From the NCBI GenBank assembly GCA_018136815.1, contig CM030936.1, positions 4,911,207 through 4,975,206 of the forward strand: a stretch of DNA of 64,000 nucleotides, given 5' to 3'. This DNA comes from Isochrysis galbana. Taxonomy: Eukaryota > Haptophyta > Isochrysidales > Isochrysidaceae. The position numbers and the translations under genes were made by a program. Below the pieces are notes generated by a model. The model did no database searches. It was not told where the DNA came from and saw nothing but the letters and a program-made list of their open reading frames with translations. Below are positions 61,590 to 64,000 of the stretch, piece by piece. Every line of letters begins with the position of its first letter. Within the stretch, counting starts at the first letter, position 1.

Positions 61590-62900
61590 TCAGTCCTCAG
61601 CCGGCTGCTTGCGCTTGCCGCGGCAGGGAGTCCTGTCTTGAGTAAGCGCTAGCCTCGTTCCTTTGCCGCGCCGCGACCCATAAAAATTTGTTAAAAAATT
61701 TCTACCGCTTTGCTTTGGTGTATTTCTTCAATCATTGTCATTGTCATTGATTGTCAATCAATACTGACTTTTTCTTTTCTACATCCTTCGAAGTTAAAAT
61801 AGTGTTTGACCGCCCTACGCCGACTTAGGCGAAAATTGTTGTTGGCCTGTGTCTTTGACGATTGAGCACATTTCGGCCTCAAAGATAAGCTTGAATAAGC
61901 TTGTACCTTTCTCGGGAATGGCAATGATTGGGAGGTTTCGCCTTTGGCGGTGGGGGAGCGTCAGAGTCAGAGTTTCATTGAAGAATTTTGTTGTTATGTA
62001 AGTAGAACCTTAGTGCTGGTGCTGAGGGACCGTACGTAGCCTTTCGACGGCAACGGAGCCCCTCCTACCCCGCGATGGGGGGGGGTCTCATCCGGTGTAA
62101 AGTATGAGGCTAGGAAATGCTAGCGACCTAGTTGGGCTGTAAGTACTGATATTAGTACTGATGCATTAGTGTAAGCTCCCTAGGAGCTGATATACTGATG
62201 TTAGTGCCTAGGCTGCCAGTTCAAAAATAAAACTGAAAACAAAACTCCGGAGCGGGAACGAGCCCCCGCGAACAAGCGCAGAGGCGCGCCCGCCCGCTCC
62301 CTCCCCCCCATCTCTCATCTCTCCTGCTAGCTGCCCCCCCCACGCCACCTTGGCCTCTTGGCGCTGCCCTCCCCTTTGCGCGCGCGCCACGCGCTGCACG
62401 CTGAACACCCCCCAGTAAGTATAAGTATAAGTATAATAATAGCGATACTAGAAGTTATAATAGGGGTGTAAGCTGATGTTAGTACTGATGTAAGTACTGA
62501 TGTAAGTGTAAGCTCAAAACCACCGTAAGCTTACGGACTGACAGCCCAACTAGGGCTAGCGAACAAGATGAGCTACGACGCTATAAGTTCTAACGGCTAA
62601 CGGACGGGAAGGTCCTCTCCCATAAATATTACTGCTGGAGTACTGTCCCTCTGTCATCCCCATATATTATTCTCCGCTTCTGTCATCGTACTCGGCCCGA
62701 ATGTGTTCTCTCTCCTCCTCGTTTATTCGTTCTTCACTTCTTCTCTCTCTCTTATCTTTACTGGAGAAAGCCACGTGTGCTGCCCCGTCCGCTCTAGGAG
62801 GAGGAGGAGTAATACTCCTATTTTAGAGACTCTCTCCCTTCCCCTCTCCCCCCCCCTTGTCTTCTCTTCCCTCCCCCCAACCTCTCGTCTCTTCTCTACG
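61590..62900. other. Intergenic with dispersed repeats
   Basis: Positions 62005-62130 match 38185-38312 in inverted orientation. GTACTGATGTAAGT and CTGATATTAG words cluster at 62130-62225 and 62465-62555. The last ~80 bp before 62901 are a pyrimidine-rich leader (CTCCCCCCCCCTTGTC). Confidence 0.45.
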
Positions 62901-63546
62901 ATGGTGCGCGGCCATGTTGCTCCTCGTCCATGCATAGAAGTCGAGGCATTGGCAGCCCTCTCAGGTGTGCCCCCTCCACCCCACTACCCCACCCCCGCCC
63001 CTCTTTTACCTCACTCAGGCCACTCCCTTCCTCGTGGGCTGCGGCGTGGCGGCCGCGGCGTACGCGGCGCGCGGAGCGATACTGGTCGGCCAGAGGCTCC
63101 AGCAGAATCCCGAGACGATGAAGACGGCGCAGGCGGCCGCCGCAGGCTTTCGCGCGGTCGGAGATAGCTTCCGACTATCCGCTTTCACCGACCGGATCGC
63201 ACAGATGCGCGGGGGCTCAGCGTGCGGCTTCGAGGCAACGATGACACGGAGGGAGGCTGCTAAGATTCTCGGTGAGTTCAGACTATCCACTGCGCGAAAC
63301 CGCTCGCATGTGCACCTGGCCACGGGCTATTCAGCTGAGTGGTGCTTGCTGCGACACCAATGGTGCCTGTGCCCCGCAGGAGTCAAGGAGAGTGCCTCGA
63401 AGGCTCATATCAAGGAAGCACATCGGAAGGTGATGCTCTTGAATCATCCAGACCGTGGTGGTTCGCCTTACATCGCTTCGAAGATCAACCAGGCCAGCGA
63501 AGTCATGATGGGCCAAGATCGTTCATCGGGTTCCGCATTTTCTTAG
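62901..63546 (+). CDS. Mitochondrial import motor J-protein TIM14/Pam18
   Basis: This protein stimulates mtHsp70 at the TIM23 channel of the inner membrane. The exons are 62901-62903 (only the ATG), 63019-63271 and 63380-63546, with introns GTGCGC...ACTCAG and GTGAGT...CCGCAG. Joined, they give 140 residues. After Met, [19 protein letters not shown] is the single membrane segment, as in plant homologues that start MATP. A short matrix linker leads to [16 protein letters not shown], the helix-I start typical of this family, then [20 protein letters not shown] with the HPD motif, and [10 protein letters not shown]. Length and layout match the family. The ATG-only exon was chosen because other frames upstream do not join in phase. 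Confidence 0.88.
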
Positions 63547-64000
63547 AAGCACAATGGGGTCTCAAGACGGAGAATTGAGGAGAGATGCGTGCATCCATGA
63601 GGGCAAGATTGGAGATCAGGGCTTTTTTTTTGAGGTTTGGTTGGGCTCAACTTCTGATCTGGTCGACCACGCGTGGGCAGCAGGTTTAGGTTGCGGCGGA
63701 CAGGAGGGCAAGAATACGATTCTTGCGCATAAATGGTACGTTTCATTTCCGAGTTGAGGAGGCCTGCACCATATTTCGAACCACAAGACCATTAGTTGCG
63801 GAGGAGATTAGTCATTGGGGATGTGGCACAGCGAGAAGCACGAAAGCGCGGCGGGAGATAGCTGAACTTAACACTCGAGCCACGCCTCTTGTGGTTCCGA
63901 GCTCGTGCAGGGAAGACAGTGATGGTGCTCAGTCATGTAAGTGGGTGGTATAATTGGTTGATTGGTTGTGTGGCGCCGATATTTATTTTTAGGTTCATTT
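63547..64000. other. Intergenic, no gene recognised
   Basis: This is the region downstream of TIM14. The short open frames have no recognisable content. Confidence 0.4.

Overview
The window is nuclear DNA of a GC-rich, repeat-laden eukaryote, most likely a unicellular alga (haptophyte-like). The evidence is GT-AG introns of about 110 bp in several genes, a seven-exon oligosaccharyltransferase STT3, a mitochondrial TIM14/Pam18 J-protein, an isopentenyl phosphate kinase, a PP2C phosphatase, a Myb/SANT factor and a Zn2Cys6 factor, set among LTR retrotransposons, LINE remnants and structured retroposons. There are no operons, rRNA genes or CRISPR arrays. The species is not fixed by anything I can see.

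Layout. 0-1.9 kb: a retroelement leader and the 3' exon of an acidic protein gene. 1.9-11.5 kb: a complete chromovirus-type Ty3/gypsy element with two 1333-bp LTRs and a 5-bp target duplication (ACCTA), inserted at the exon 1/intron 1 border of that gene. 12.8-13.7 kb: Zn2Cys6 factor. 15.5-17.9 kb: retroelement leader, LINE fragment and an inserted ~878-bp retroposon. 18-19 kb: IPK. 19.1-21.2 kb: a segment with a LINE 3' end, bracketed by an 18-bp repeat. 21.8-28 kb: an Ala-rich protein, hAT-like and zinc-finger transposon remnants, and a LINE tail. 29.1-32.2 kb: PP2C. 33.2-35.5 kb: a frameshifted gene, a diverged methyltransferase fragment and a SelW-like candidate with an in-frame TGA. 36-37.9 kb: a repeat-borne ORF and a LINE. 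38.4-41.6 kb: STT3. 42.4-45.5 kb: retroposons and LTR fragments. 46-48.5 kb: LINE tail and Myb factor. 49.1-49.5 kb: a minisatellite running into a 100-N gap. 49.6-59.3 kb: a second, decaying copy of the LTR element. 59.6-62 kb: repeats. 62.9-63.5 kb: TIM14.

The most striking content is the LTR retrotransposon family. Its polyprotein carries, upstream of protease, reverse transcriptase, RNase H, integrase and chromodomain, a domain with the motifs of phage-type DNA cytosine-5 methyltransferases (PPC loop, ENP motif and the C-terminal GIA.AMA.QW block). Three further copies or fragments of that domain occur in the window. One is diverged mainly at synonymous sites, which suggests selection on the protein. 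A mobile element that both writes DNA methylation and reads chromatin would be an unusual self-contained epigenetic system.

The host genes appear to be independent housekeeping or regulatory loci: N-glycosylation (STT3), mitochondrial import (TIM14), isoprenoid salvage (IPK), dephosphorylation (PP2C) and transcription (Myb, Zn2Cys6). Mobile elements have broken or hemmed in several neighbouring genes. Exon boundaries were placed by eye from splice consensus, reading phase and family knowledge.
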